Below are positions 37,632-46,820 of a stretch of DNA of 64,000 nucleotides, piece after piece. A program made the position numbers and the translations under genes. The notes beneath the pieces were generated by a model. It worked only from the letters and a program-made list of their open reading frames with translations. It was not told the DNA's origin and made no database searches. Position 1 is the stretch's first letter. Each line of letters starts with the position of its first letter. The stretch covers positions 186,001 through 250,000 of the forward strand of contig NZ_PSSW01000004.1 of the NCBI RefSeq assembly GCF_002933295.1. The letters run 5' to 3'. This stretch comes from Marinobacter flavimaris. GTDB lineage: Bacteria; Pseudomonadota; Gammaproteobacteria; Pseudomonadales; Oleiphilaceae.

Positions 37632-38285
37632 ATGGAACATGAATTCTGGCACGAACGCTGGGCCAAAAAAGAAATCGGTTTCCACGAGGGCACGGTTAAC
37701 CAGTATCTCCACGACCATTGGCCGGAACTGGCTGGCAAAGGCACCGACGCCGTTTTCGTGCCCCTCTGCGGCAAAGCCCACGACATGTGGTGGCTCCACG
37801 ACCGCGGCCACCCGATCATCGGTGTAGAGCTGAGCGAACTGGCCTGCAAGGACTTCTTCGAAGAAGCCGGCGAGAAAGCCAAAGTTCACCCCGGCGAACC
37901 CTTCATAACCTTCAAACACGACAACCTGCAGCTCTGGTGCGGCGACTTCTTCCAACTGGTTCCGGAAGACCTCAAACACGTTCGACTGGTCTACGACCGG
38001 GCCGCCCTGATCGCCCTGCCGCCCCACATGCGCAGAGACTACGTAAACCACCTTACCGCCATAATCCCCGACGGCACCAGAATCCTGCTCATCACCCTGG
38101 ACTACGACACCGAAATCAAGGGCCCGCCGTTCAACGTCAGTGACGAGGAAGTGCGGGAACTTTACCAGGACGACTATAAAATCGAGCACATCCTGACCAA
38201 TACCCTGGCCAAGGATCATCCGTTTACAAAGAGAAAAGGCCTGGAAAACGCATCTGAAAGCGTCTTCCGTTTAACCAAACTCTAG
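37632..38285 (+). CDS. tpm: Thiopurine S-methyltransferase family protein
   Basis: A 217-residue class I SAM methyltransferase of the TPMT family. Motifs are FWHERWAKKEIGFHEGTVNQYLHDHWPEL at the N-terminus, VFVPLCGKAHDMWWLHDRGHPIIGVELSELA (SAM site), and LVYDRAALIALPPHMRRDYVNHL. Bacterial Tpm enzymes methylate tellurite, selenite or thiols; the natural substrate here is open. It is divergent from the dehydrogenase with a 93-bp shared promoter gap. Confidence 0.9.
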   Translation: MEHEFWHERWAKKEIGFHEGTVNQYLHDHWPELAGKGTDAVFVPLCGKAHDMWWLHDRGHPIIGVELSELACKDFFEEAGEKAKVHPGEPFITFKHDNLQLWCGDFFQLVPEDLKHVRLVYDRAALIALPPHMRRDYVNHLTAIIPDGTRILLITLDYDTEIKGPPFNVSDEEVRELYQDDYKIEHILTNTLAKDHPFTKRKGLENASESVFRLTKL

Positions 38286-38325
38286 CTTCCCGGGGCATCC
38301 CCCCGGAGGCCTGATCGGAGTGTAT

Positions 38326-38398
38326 CGGGTGGCTTTCTGACAACGAATTTGATGTCTGAGCGAAGCGAGTTGCCAATTCGTTGTCAGAAAGCCACCCG
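38326..38398. repeat. Long inverted repeat with 24-bp perfect arms
   Basis: Arms at 38326-38349 and 38375-38398 are exact reverse complements (beginning CGGGTGGCTTTCTGACAACG), with a 25-nt loop that contains GAGCGAAGCGAG. It sits in the 402-bp gene-free stretch 38286-38687 between tpm and prkA. No T tract follows. It looks like a dispersed intergenic element or a strong 3' hairpin. The rest of the stretch holds a small GC-rich hairpin just after tpm and the presumed prkA promoter. Confidence 0.75.
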
Positions 38399-38687
38399 GT
38401 GCACTCCAGCCCCCTCACACGGTCCCCCCACAAACCCGGCAAGCTACAAAACCAACACACCCGCCTAACATAATTTAATGAACCTTAACCACTCACCCAC
38501 TGTCCAACTCCCGAACCGTGAACTAAGCTCACAGTAAGCAAGCCGACCTCGACAAGATCGTGCACAGGCTTGTAAGTATCCATTCCTTCCACCCATAACT
38601 AAATAAACCGCCCGGACGGGCGGAACTGACTGCAACGGGGAAATTGCGTGAACTGAAAGCTGAAGATACAGCGAGCGAGGGCGATCT

Positions 38688-40610
38688 ATGAGCATACTGC
38701 AGCACTTCAAAGACCGGTATGAGAGTACTCAGGAAGAAGAATACAGTCTTGAGGAATACCTGGAGATCTGCAAAAAGGACCCAACGGCCTACGCCACGGC
38801 CGCTGAGAGAATGTTAATTGCCATCGGCGAACCAGAGTTCGTCGACACCTCGAAAGATCAGAGGCTTTCAAGGATATTTTCCAACAAGGTCATCAAGCGG
38901 TACCCCGAGTTTTCCGAGTTCTATGGCATGGAAGACGCCGTAGAAAACATCGTCTCCTTCTTCCGCCATGCTGCCCAGGGCCTGGAAGAAAAGAAACAGA
39001 TTCTTTACCTGCTTGGTCCCGTGGGCGGTGGTAAATCGTCCCTCGCGGAAAAGCTCAAGTCACTGATGCAAAAAGTGCCCTTCTACGCCATCAAGGGCTC
39101 GCCAGTGAACGAATCTCCACTTGGCCTGTTCGATCCGGCCGAAGACGCCCAGATTCTGGAAGAAGAATACGGCATCCCCGCTCGCTACCTGAAAAACATC
39201 ATGTCGCCCTGGGCCGTTAAACGGCTGCACGAATTCGGCGGCGACATCAGCCAGTTCCGCGTTGTAAAGATGTATCCGTCGGTACTCGACCAGGTTGCTG
39301 TCTCCAAGACCGAACCCGGGGACGACAACAACCAGGACATTTCCGCCCTCGTGGGCAAGGTCAACATCCGCATGCTGGAGGATTTCTCCCAGGATGATCC
39401 GGATGCCTACAGCTTCAGCGGTGGCCTGTGTAAGGCCAACCAGGGCCTGATGGAGTTCGTGGAGATGTTCAAGGCTCCCATCAAAGTCCTGCATCCGTTG
39501 CTGACAGCGACCCAGGAAGGCAACTACAACACCACCGAAGGCATGGGCTCGGTGCCCTTTGATGGCGTGATCCTGGCCCACTCCAACGAATCAGAGTGGC
39601 AGACCTTCCGCAACAACAAACACAACGAGGCGTTCCTTGACCGGGTCTATATCGTCAAGGTGCCCTACTGTGTTCGGGTGACGGAAGAAATCGAGATCTA
39701 CAAGAAACTGCTGAGCAACAGCTCCCTGGAAGGTGCTCCCTGCGCGCCCGACACTTTGGATATGCTGGCCCAGTTCTCGGTATTGTCGCGCATCAAGGAG
39801 CCGGAAAACTCCAGCATCTTCTCCAAGATGCGGGTTTATGACGGCCAGAACATCAAGGACACCGACCCGAAAGCCAAATCGATCCAGGAGTACCGTGACG
39901 CCGCCGGCGTGATGGAAGGTATGGATGGGCTCTCCACACGTTTCGCCTTCAAGATCCTGTCCAAAGTGTTCAACTTCGACACCACCGAAGTGGCCGCCAA
40001 CCCGGTGCATCTGCTCTACGTTCTTGAAAAACAGATCGAACAGGAGCAGTTCCCTGCTGAAACTCACGAGAAGTATCTCCGGTTCATCAAGGAATTCCTG
40101 GCACCGCACTATGTGCAGTTTATCGGCAAGGAAATCCAGACCGCATACCTCGAGAGCTACAGCGAATACGGCCAGAACCTGTTCGACCGTTACGTCACCT
40201 ATGCTGATTTCTGGATTCAGGATCAGGAATACCGGGATCCGGATACCGGCGAGATCCTCGACCGCTCCTCAATCAACGAAGAGCTGGAAAAAATCGAGAA
40301 ACCGGCGGGCATTTCCAACCCGAAGGATTTCCGCAACGAAGTGGTCAACTTCGTCCTGCGGGCCCGGGCGAACAACGGTGGCAAGAATCCGTCCTGGCTC
40401 AGCTACGAGAAACTGCGCGCCGTGATCGAGAAGAAGATGTTCTCGAACACCGAGGATCTGTTGCCAGTGATTTCTTTCAACCCGAAAGCGAGTCAGGAAG
40501 ATCAGAACAAGCACAAGCAGTTCGTCGAGCGTATGGTCGACCGAGGCTACACGGAGAAGCAGGTGCGGCTGTTGGCTGAATGGTACCTGCGGGTTCGCAA
40601 GTCTCACTAA
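38688..40610 (+). CDS. prkA: PrkA-type AAA+ serine protein kinase (YeaG)
   Basis: A 640-residue cytoplasmic protein. The PrkA AAA domain covers about residues 20-380 with Walker A GPVGGGKS at 110-117. The C-terminal PrkA kinase-like domain covers about 400-640. SILQHFKDRYESTQEEEYSLEEYL at the N-terminus is typical of the family. YeaG is induced by nitrogen and other starvation in E. coli. It is followed 33 bp later by yeaH and then spoVR, the conserved trio. Confidence 0.96.
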   Translation: MSILQHFKDRYESTQEEEYSLEEYLEICKKDPTAYATAAERMLIAIGEPEFVDTSKDQRLSRIFSNKVIKRYPEFSEFYGMEDAVENIVSFFRHAAQGLEEKKQILYLLGPVGGGKSSLAEKLKSLMQKVPFYAIKGSPVNESPLGLFDPAEDAQILEEEYGIPARYLKNIMSPWAVKRLHEFGGDISQFRVVKMYPSVLDQVAVSKTEPGDDNNQDISALVGKVNIRMLEDFSQDDPDAYSFSGGLCKANQGLMEFVEMFKAPIKVLHPLLTATQEGNYNTTEGMGSVPFDGVILAHSNESEWQTFRNNKHNEAFLDRVYIVKVPYCVRVTEEIEIYKKLLSNSSLEGAPCAPDTLDMLAQFSVLSRIKEPENSSIFSKMRVYDGQNIKDTDPKAKSIQEYRDAAGVMEGMDGLSTRFAFKILSKVFNFDTTEVAANPVHLLYVLEKQIEQEQFPAETHEKYLRFIKEFLAPHYVQFIGKEIQTAYLESYSEYGQNLFDRYVTYADFWIQDQEYRDPDTGEILDRSSINEELEKIEKPAGISNPKDFRNEVVNFVLRARANNGGKNPSWLSYEKLRAVIEKKMFSNTEDLLPVISFNPKASQEDQNKHKQFVERMVDRGYTEKQVRLLAEWYLRVRKSH

Positions 40611-40643
40611 GTCAGTGACCATTCACTGAGCTGGAGTAACGCC

Positions 40644-41939
40644 ATGGGAATGACCCACATAGTCGACCGGCGACTGAACGGTAAGAACAAGAGCGCAGTG
40701 AACCGTGAACGGTTCCTGCGCCGTTACCGACACCACATCAAACGTGCGGTGTCGGATGCTGTTCAGAAACGCTCGATCACCGATATAGAGCGGGGCGAGA
40801 AAGTCAGTATTCCGTCTCGCGACATTGAAGAACCCATCTTTCACCATGGCCAGGGCGGCAAGCGGGAGATGGTGCATCCGGGCAACCAGGAGTTTGTGGC
40901 CGGTGACACCATTCCAAAGCCCGATGGTGGTGGGGGCCAGGGCTCCGGGCAGGGGCAGGCCAGCCCGGACGGCGAAGGCATGGATGAGTTCGCTTTCCAG
41001 ATAACCCAGGAAGAGTTCCTGGATTTTCTGTTCGACGATCTCGAACTGCCCAATCTGGCCCGTAAGAAACTCAAGGATACCGAAGCGTTCAAATATGTCC
41101 GCTCTGGCTTCAGCACCGATGGGGTGCCGGCCAAGCTGGATGTAGTACGCTCATTGCGCGGGGCCCACGCGCGCAGGCTGGGCCTTGGAGGGGCGCGCAA
41201 GAAGAAGATCCGGGATCTGGAAAAGCAGCTTGAAGCGCTGAAATCGGCGCCAGAGGATCTGGACCCGGCGTTCAGCCATGAGGATCAGATCCAGGTACTC
41301 GAGGAGGAAATCGCGCGACTGAAAGCAAACGTTCGCCGCATTCCCTTCATTGATGAAATCGACCTGCGCTATCGCCAGCACCTGAAAAAACCGCAGCCGG
41401 CCACCAGCGCCGTGATGTTTTGCCTGATGGATGTATCCGGATCCATGACCCAGATGCACAAGGACATCGCCAAGCGGTTTTTCATCCTGCTGTACCTGTT
41501 CCTCAAGAAGAACTACAAGAAGATCGAAGTGGTCTTCATCCGGCACCACACCAGCGCCAAGGAAGTGGACGAGGAAGAGTTCTTCTATTCGCGGGAAACC
41601 GGGGGCACGATTGTCTCCAGCGCCCTCAAGCTGATGCACAAGATTATTGAGTCCCGTTATTCCCCGGCTGAATGGAACATCTACGCAGCGCAGGCGTCCG
41701 ACGGTGATAACTGGAACGATGACTCGCCGGTGTGCGGCAAGATCCTGGCCGACAATATCCTGCCACTGGTGCAGTACTTTGCCTATGTGGAAATCACGCC
41801 GCAGGACCATCAGATGCTCTGGTATGAATACGAGAAGATCCAGGAGCAATTCCCCCAGAGCTTTGCCCTGCAGCAGATCGCCGACCCCGGTGAAATTTAC
41901 CCGGTATTCCGCCAGCTGTTCGAGAGGAAAGCCGCATGA
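40644..41939 (+). CDS. yeaH: YeaH/DUF444 von Willebrand-type protein
   Basis: A 431-residue protein, full length for DUF444. Residues near 50-100 hold a Gly-rich linker ([11 protein letters not shown]). A vWA-like domain near residue 260 has the MIDAS-type motif [15 protein letters not shown], then [33 protein letters not shown]. It is second of the prkA-yeaH-spoVR trio and its stop overlaps the spoVR ATG (ATGA). It probably works with PrkA in the stress response; the mechanism is not known. Confidence 0.95.
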   Translation: MGMTHIVDRRLNGKNKSAVNRERFLRRYRHHIKRAVSDAVQKRSITDIERGEKVSIPSRDIEEPIFHHGQGGKREMVHPGNQEFVAGDTIPKPDGGGGQGSGQGQASPDGEGMDEFAFQITQEEFLDFLFDDLELPNLARKKLKDTEAFKYVRSGFSTDGVPAKLDVVRSLRGAHARRLGLGGARKKKIRDLEKQLEALKSAPEDLDPAFSHEDQIQVLEEEIARLKANVRRIPFIDEIDLRYRQHLKKPQPATSAVMFCLMDVSGSMTQMHKDIAKRFFILLYLFLKKNYKKIEVVFIRHHTSAKEVDEEEFFYSRETGGTIVSSALKLMHKIIESRYSPAEWNIYAAQASDGDNWNDDSPVCGKILADNILPLVQYFAYVEITPQDHQMLWYEYEKIQEQFPQSFALQQIADPGEIYPVFRQLFERKAA

Positions 41940-43495
41940 CTAACCTCATGGACCGACCCAATCCGCCCGAAAGCGATCAGCCCAGGGCCCGGGAGCCGAT
42001 CTCCACGGGCTCTGAGTGGACCTTCGAGCTGATCCAGGAATACGATGACGAGATTGCCAAGTGCGCCGCCGAGTTCGGCCTGGACACCTACCCGAACCAG
42101 ATCGAGGTGATCAGCGCCGAGCAGATGATGGACGCCTACAGCTCCGTGGGCATGCCGGTTGGCTACCATCACTGGTCCTTCGGCAAACAGTTTCTCAGCA
42201 CATCCAAGGGCTATCAGCGCGGCCAGATGGGCCTGGCCTACGAGATCGTGATCAACTCCAATCCCTGCATCGCCTACCTGATGGAGGAAAACACCCTGCC
42301 GATGCAGGCGCTGGTTATTGCCCATGCCTCTTATGGCCACAACTCCTTCTTCAAGGGTAACTACCTGTTTCGCACCTGGACCGACGCCAGCGCGATCATC
42401 GATTACCTGGTGTTTGCCCGTCATTACGTGGCGGAGTGCGAGGAGCGCTATGGCGTGGACGCCGTGGAGGAGATCCTGGATTCCTGCCACGCCCTCATGA
42501 ACTATGGGGTAGACCGCTACAAGCGGCCAGCCCCGATATCGGCGTCGGAAGAAGTGCGGCGCCAGAAAGAGCGGGAAGAATACCAGCAGAGGCGCATCAA
42601 CGATCTCTGGCGGACAATACCGAAGCTTGACGAGGACGATGACCCGGTAAGGCGTCGCAAACGCTATCCAGAAGAGCCCCAGGAAAACATTCTCTACTTC
42701 ATCGAGAAGAACGCGCCCCTGCTGGAAACCTGGCAACGGGAAATCATCCGCATCGTGCGGAAGCTTGGGCAGTACTTCTATCCCCAGCGCCAGACCCAGG
42801 TCATGAATGAAGGCTGGGCCACCTTCTGGCACTACACCCTGCTGCATCGCATGTACGACAAGGGGCTGGTGACCGACGGCTTCATGCTCGAGTTTCTCCA
42901 GAGCCACTCGGCGGTGGTGTACCAGCCGCCATATAACAGTCCCTGGTATTCCGGGCTTAATCCCTACACTCTTGGGTTCTCCATCTTTACGGATCTCCGC
43001 CGAATCTGCGAGAACCCCACCGAGGAAGACCGGGAGTGGTTCCCGGACATCGCCGGCAGCGACTGGCTGGAAACCCTTCATTTTGCGATGAAGAACTTCA
43101 AGGACGAGAGCTTCATCCAGCAGTTCCTCTCCCCCAAGGTAATGCGGGATCTGAAACTTTTCGCAATCCAGAATGATGATCAGGAAGACGTGTACCGGGT
43201 AACCGCCATCCACGACGACCCCGGCTACCGAGACCTGCGAGAGAAGCTGGCGCGCCAGTACAACCTCAGCTATCGGGAACCCAACATCCAGGTATGGAAT
43301 GTGGATGTCCGCGGCGATCGCTCACTGACCCTGCGCCACATTCCCGTGGACCGCGTCCCCCTTGGAAAGGAAACTGACGAAGTCCTGCGGCACGTGCACC
43401 GGTTGTGGGGCTTTGATGTGCACCTCGAGAGCGTGGACGATGGCACCGTGGTGGAGGACCACCACTGCCCGCCCAGGGAAGTTGAGGAGGACTGA
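41936..43495 (+). CDS. spoVR: SpoVR family protein (YcgB)
   Basis: A 519-residue soluble protein matching SpoVR/YcgB along its length. Markers are [61 protein letters not shown], and [25 protein letters not shown]. The many His and Glu residues in these motifs look metal-binding. It overlaps yeaH by 4 bases, so the trio is co-translated. The GAGGAGG near its 3' end lies just before the probable CTG start of the next gene. Confidence 0.95.
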   Translation: MTNLMDRPNPPESDQPRAREPISTGSEWTFELIQEYDDEIAKCAAEFGLDTYPNQIEVISAEQMMDAYSSVGMPVGYHHWSFGKQFLSTSKGYQRGQMGLAYEIVINSNPCIAYLMEENTLPMQALVIAHASYGHNSFFKGNYLFRTWTDASAIIDYLVFARHYVAECEERYGVDAVEEILDSCHALMNYGVDRYKRPAPISASEEVRRQKEREEYQQRRINDLWRTIPKLDEDDDPVRRRKRYPEEPQENILYFIEKNAPLLETWQREIIRIVRKLGQYFYPQRQTQVMNEGWATFWHYTLLHRMYDKGLVTDGFMLEFLQSHSAVVYQPPYNSPWYSGLNPYTLGFSIFTDLRRICENPTEEDREWFPDIAGSDWLETLHFAMKNFKDESFIQQFLSPKVMRDLKLFAIQNDDQEDVYRVTAIHDDPGYRDLREKLARQYNLSYREPNIQVWNVDVRGDRSLTLRHIPVDRVPLGKETDEVLRHVHRLWGFDVHLESVDDGTVVEDHHCPPREVEED

Positions 43496-43497
43496 AC

Positions 43498-45423
43498 CTG
43501 GAGCCTGGTGGCAAATCCGACGGGGTACTGGCCGGACCGGTACTTCGTCATTCAGCGCCTGACGCGATAGTTTTATGGCTCGTCACAATGGAGCGGGCCT
43601 CCTTCACTGTGCGAATTTTCCAGGGCGAAGATCTCCTCCTGGATCGCCCGCTGGAGAATTCAGAGATTACCCGGCTGTGGGTCGGTACCCGAGCCTGGTT
43701 GAATCTGCTGACCATTACTCCTGAAACTGCTCTTCCACAGGACACCCGGCTGGAATACGACCTGGGGCTCACCGCCGACGGCTCAGAGGTTTGCAAGTGG
43801 ATCCGGACGTGGGCTCCACATCTCTGCCCCGAGGGCCGGGAGAGGCCGGGCTTTACCCTGAAATCCAGGCTGGACCGAATACTCCACGGCTCCTGCCGAA
43901 GACCCCACCACCCCTCTCCTGACGGGCTGGTTCGAGTGGATGAAGAGCTGCAGAAGGCAAAGAAGCTTGAGGACGTTCCGTCTCTGCTCCTGATGACCGG
44001 CGACCAGGTTTACGCCGATGATGTGGCCGGCCCGATGTTACATGCCATCCAGTGTGTCATTCACCAACTGGGCCTTTACCAGGAGGTACTGGAAGGCGCC
44101 TCGCTTTCGCACAGCAAGGAACTGACTTCGGTGGCGAATGCCTATTACCACCGGGATGAACTGCTGCCGGAATCCGAATTCAATGAAGACCTGACCGAGC
44201 GCTTCTTCGGTGGCGTCCGCAAACCGGTGTTCACCACGGCCAATGCGGGCAATCACCTGATTTCCTTTGCCGAGGTGATGGCCATGTATCTGCTGGTCTG
44301 GTCCCCGGAACCCTGGGCGTGTGTGACCAGTGCTGAACCGGTCGATGACCCGGACGAGCTGGCGCGCTATCGGAAAGAACAGGCCGCCATCAACGAGTTC
44401 CGCAAGAGCCTTCCGCAGGCAGCGCGGGCCATGGCCAACGTGCCCGTCTATATGATCTTTGACGATCATGACGTGACGGACGACTGGAATCTCTCCGCGC
44501 TCTGGGAAACCACCGCTTACGAACACCCCTTTTCCCGGCGCATTATTGGCAATGCCCTGCTGGGCTATCTTTTGTGCCAGGGCTGGGGCAACCAGCCTGG
44601 CAATTTCGGCCAACTGATCGAACAGTGTCAGAGGCTGTTCGAGTCCAGCAACGGGCAACACGAGCTGGATACGGCCATTCAGGATGATCTGATCGACCAG
44701 CTGTTCCACTTTCAACACTGGCACTTCAGCCTGCCAACATCACCCAGACTGGTGGTGCTGGACACCCGCACCCATCGCTGGCGGAGCGAAATCCGGCGCA
44801 GTCACCCCTCCGGACTGATGGACTGGGAATCACTGACCGATTTTCAACACGAAATCATGGGCGAGGATGCCGTCGTGGTGGTTTCGCCGGCGCCAATGTT
44901 CGGGGTAAAGCTCATCGAGATGATCCAGCGGGTGTTTACCTTCTTTGGCAAGCCGCTGTTGGTGGATGCTGAAAACTGGATGGCGCATCGGGGCGCGGCC
45001 AGTGTGCTACTGAATATCTTCGGCCACCCCCGAACGCCCAGACACTTCGTGATTCTCTCAGGCGATGTTCACTATTCGTTTGCCTACGATGTGAGGGTGC
45101 GCCACAAACAGAACGGTCCCCGCGTCTGGCAGATCACCAGTAGCGGCATCAAGAACGAATTCCCCAACGCCCTGCTGGAATGGCTGGACCGGCTCAATCG
45201 CTGGCTGTTCGCACCCTGGTCGCCCCTTAACTGGTTCACCAAGAGACGGCGCATGTGGATTTCCCCCAGGCTACCCGAGGGCCGCGAGGCCGGCGAGCGG
45301 CTGTGGAACGGCGCGGGCATCGGAGACGTGCGACTGGATGACGAGGGCGCACCCACCGCCATCCGACAACTGGATGCCGGCGGCGGGGGTACGATTTTCA
45401 AACAGCGGGCGAAAGACGACTGA
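43498..45423 (+). CDS. PhoD-like metallophosphatase, probable CTG start
   Basis: A protein of about 641 residues. Metal motifs fit PhoD-like phosphatases: LHGSCRRP, LLMTGDQVYADDV, MIFDDHDVTDDWN and FVILSGDVHYSF. ATG at 43588 truncates it: in-frame codons upstream encode VLAGPVLRHSAPDAIVLWLVT, a typical PhoD-family beginning. No ATG, GTG or TTG lies in that part, which opens after a TGA. CTG at 43498 has GAGGAGG exactly 7 bases upstream and follows the spoVR stop by 2 bases, so I choose it. The N-terminus shows no Tat or Sec signal, so it is probably cytoplasmic. Substrate unknown. Confidence 0.8.
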   Translation: MEPGGKSDGVLAGPVLRHSAPDAIVLWLVTMERASFTVRIFQGEDLLLDRPLENSEITRLWVGTRAWLNLLTITPETALPQDTRLEYDLGLTADGSEVCKWIRTWAPHLCPEGRERPGFTLKSRLDRILHGSCRRPHHPSPDGLVRVDEELQKAKKLEDVPSLLLMTGDQVYADDVAGPMLHAIQCVIHQLGLYQEVLEGASLSHSKELTSVANAYYHRDELLPESEFNEDLTERFFGGVRKPVFTTANAGNHLISFAEVMAMYLLVWSPEPWACVTSAEPVDDPDELARYRKEQAAINEFRKSLPQAARAMANVPVYMIFDDHDVTDDWNLSALWETTAYEHPFSRRIIGNALLGYLLCQGWGNQPGNFGQLIEQCQRLFESSNGQHELDTAIQDDLIDQLFHFQHWHFSLPTSPRLVVLDTRTHRWRSEIRRSHPSGLMDWESLTDFQHEIMGEDAVVVVSPAPMFGVKLIEMIQRVFTFFGKPLLVDAENWMAHRGAASVLLNIFGHPRTPRHFVILSGDVHYSFAYDVRVRHKQNGPRVWQITSSGIKNEFPNALLEWLDRLNRWLFAPWSPLNWFTKRRRMWISPRLPEGREAGERLWNGAGIGDVRLDDEGAPTAIRQLDAGGGGTIFKQRAKDD

Positions 45424-46782
45424 TCAGGCGTTGACCGAGGGCAGCCCGGACAGGGCCATGGCCAGTTCCTGTTCGTCGTACTCGTGGTCGCTCAGTTCAC
45501 CGGCGAAGTAGGAGGTGTAGGCTGCCATATCAAAATGGCCATGACCGCAGAGGTTGAACAGGATCACCTCATCCTTGCCTTCCCGCTTGCAGCGCAGGGC
45601 TTCGTCAATGGCACCCTTGACCGCATGGTTGGCCTCCGGAGCCGGCACGATACCTTCGTTCCTCGCAAACAGAACGCCGGCCTCGAAGCACTCCCGCTGA
45701 GTGTAGGACACCGCATCAAACAGCCCCAGCTCCTTGGCATGTGAAACCAGGGGTGCCATACCGTGGTACCGCAGACCGCCGGCGTGGAAGCCCGGCGGTG
45801 TAAAGCCGGAGCCCAGGGTATGCATCTTGGTCAGCGGGGTCATGTGGGCAGTATCACCGTAATCGTAGGCGTACTTGCCCCGGGTCAGCGTGGGACAGGC
45901 CGAGGGCTCTACCGCCACAATCCGGGATTTCTCGCCGCCTCTCAGGGCGTGCCCCATAAACGGGAAAGCAATTCCGGCAAAGTTGGAACCACCGCCAGTA
46001 CAACCCACAATCACATCGGGCCAGCAGTTCGCCATTTCCATCTGCTGCATGGCTTCCAGGCCGATGATGCTCTGGTGAAGCAACACATGGTTGAGAACCG
46101 AGCCCAGGGCATACTTGGTGTTCGGGTCCTTGACCGCCAGTTCCACCGCTTCGGAGATGGCGATGCCCAGACTACCATTGTGGTCCGGAGTCTCTGCCAG
46201 CACCTTGCGGCCAAACTCGGTCAGCTCCGAGGGCGAAGCCACACATTTGGCGCCGTAGGTTTCCATGACCGCTCGGCGATAGGGCTTCTGGTTGTAGGAA
46301 ACCCTAACCTGGAACACCGTAACGTCGATATCGAACAGAGAGCCGGCAAAGGACAGCGATGTGCCCCACTGCCCTGCACCGGTTTCGGTAGTGAGGGTGC
46401 GAATGCCCGCTTCACGATTGTAGAAAGCCTGGGGAATTGCAGTATTCGGTTTGTGACTGCCCGCCGGGCTGACGCCTTCGTATTTGTAGAAAATCTTTGC
46501 CGGCGTGCCGAGGGCCTTCTCGAGGCGATGGGCCCGATAAAGCGGCGCCGGACGCCATAGGTTGTAGACATCACGCACCGGCTCAGGAATCTCTATTTCC
46601 CGTTCGGTGGTCACTTCCTGTTCGATCAGCGCCATCGGAAACAACGGTTCCAGATCCGATGGGCCCACCGGCTGCTGGGTACCCGGATGCAAGACGGCCG
46701 GCAGCGGCTCGGGGAGGTCCGCCTGCAGGTTGTACCAGTATTTCGGCATCTGGCTTTCTTCGAGAAGGAACTTGGTTTGCAT
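45424..46782 (-). CDS. TrpB2-type tryptophan synthase beta chain-like protein
   Basis: A 452-residue PLP enzyme of the TrpB2 clade. The extended N-terminus ([23 protein letters not shown]) and [11 protein letters not shown] with PLP Lys at 111 are diagnostic, with [12 protein letters not shown] and [10 protein letters not shown] downstream. It has no trpA beside it. TrpB2 proteins make Trp from indole and Ser without TrpA, or may serve other roles. It follows the TonB receptor by 38 bp on the same strand. Its stop abuts the stop of the PhoD-like gene, as TGATCA. Confidence 0.93.
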   Translation of the reverse strand: MQTKFLLEESQMPKYWYNLQADLPEPLPAVLHPGTQQPVGPSDLEPLFPMALIEQEVTTEREIEIPEPVRDVYNLWRPAPLYRAHRLEKALGTPAKIFYKYEGVSPAGSHKPNTAIPQAFYNREAGIRTLTTETGAGQWGTSLSFAGSLFDIDVTVFQVRVSYNQKPYRRAVMETYGAKCVASPSELTEFGRKVLAETPDHNGSLGIAISEAVELAVKDPNTKYALGSVLNHVLLHQSIIGLEAMQQMEMANCWPDVIVGCTGGGSNFAGIAFPFMGHALRGGEKSRIVAVEPSACPTLTRGKYAYDYGDTAHMTPLTKMHTLGSGFTPPGFHAGGLRYHGMAPLVSHAKELGLFDAVSYTQRECFEAGVLFARNEGIVPAPEANHAVKGAIDEALRCKREGKDEVILFNLCGHGHFDMAAYTSYFAGELSDHEYDEQELAMALSGLPSVNA

Positions 46783-46820
46783 GAATTAAAAATCCCTACT
46801 GTTTGTGTTGTTATCGCCCC

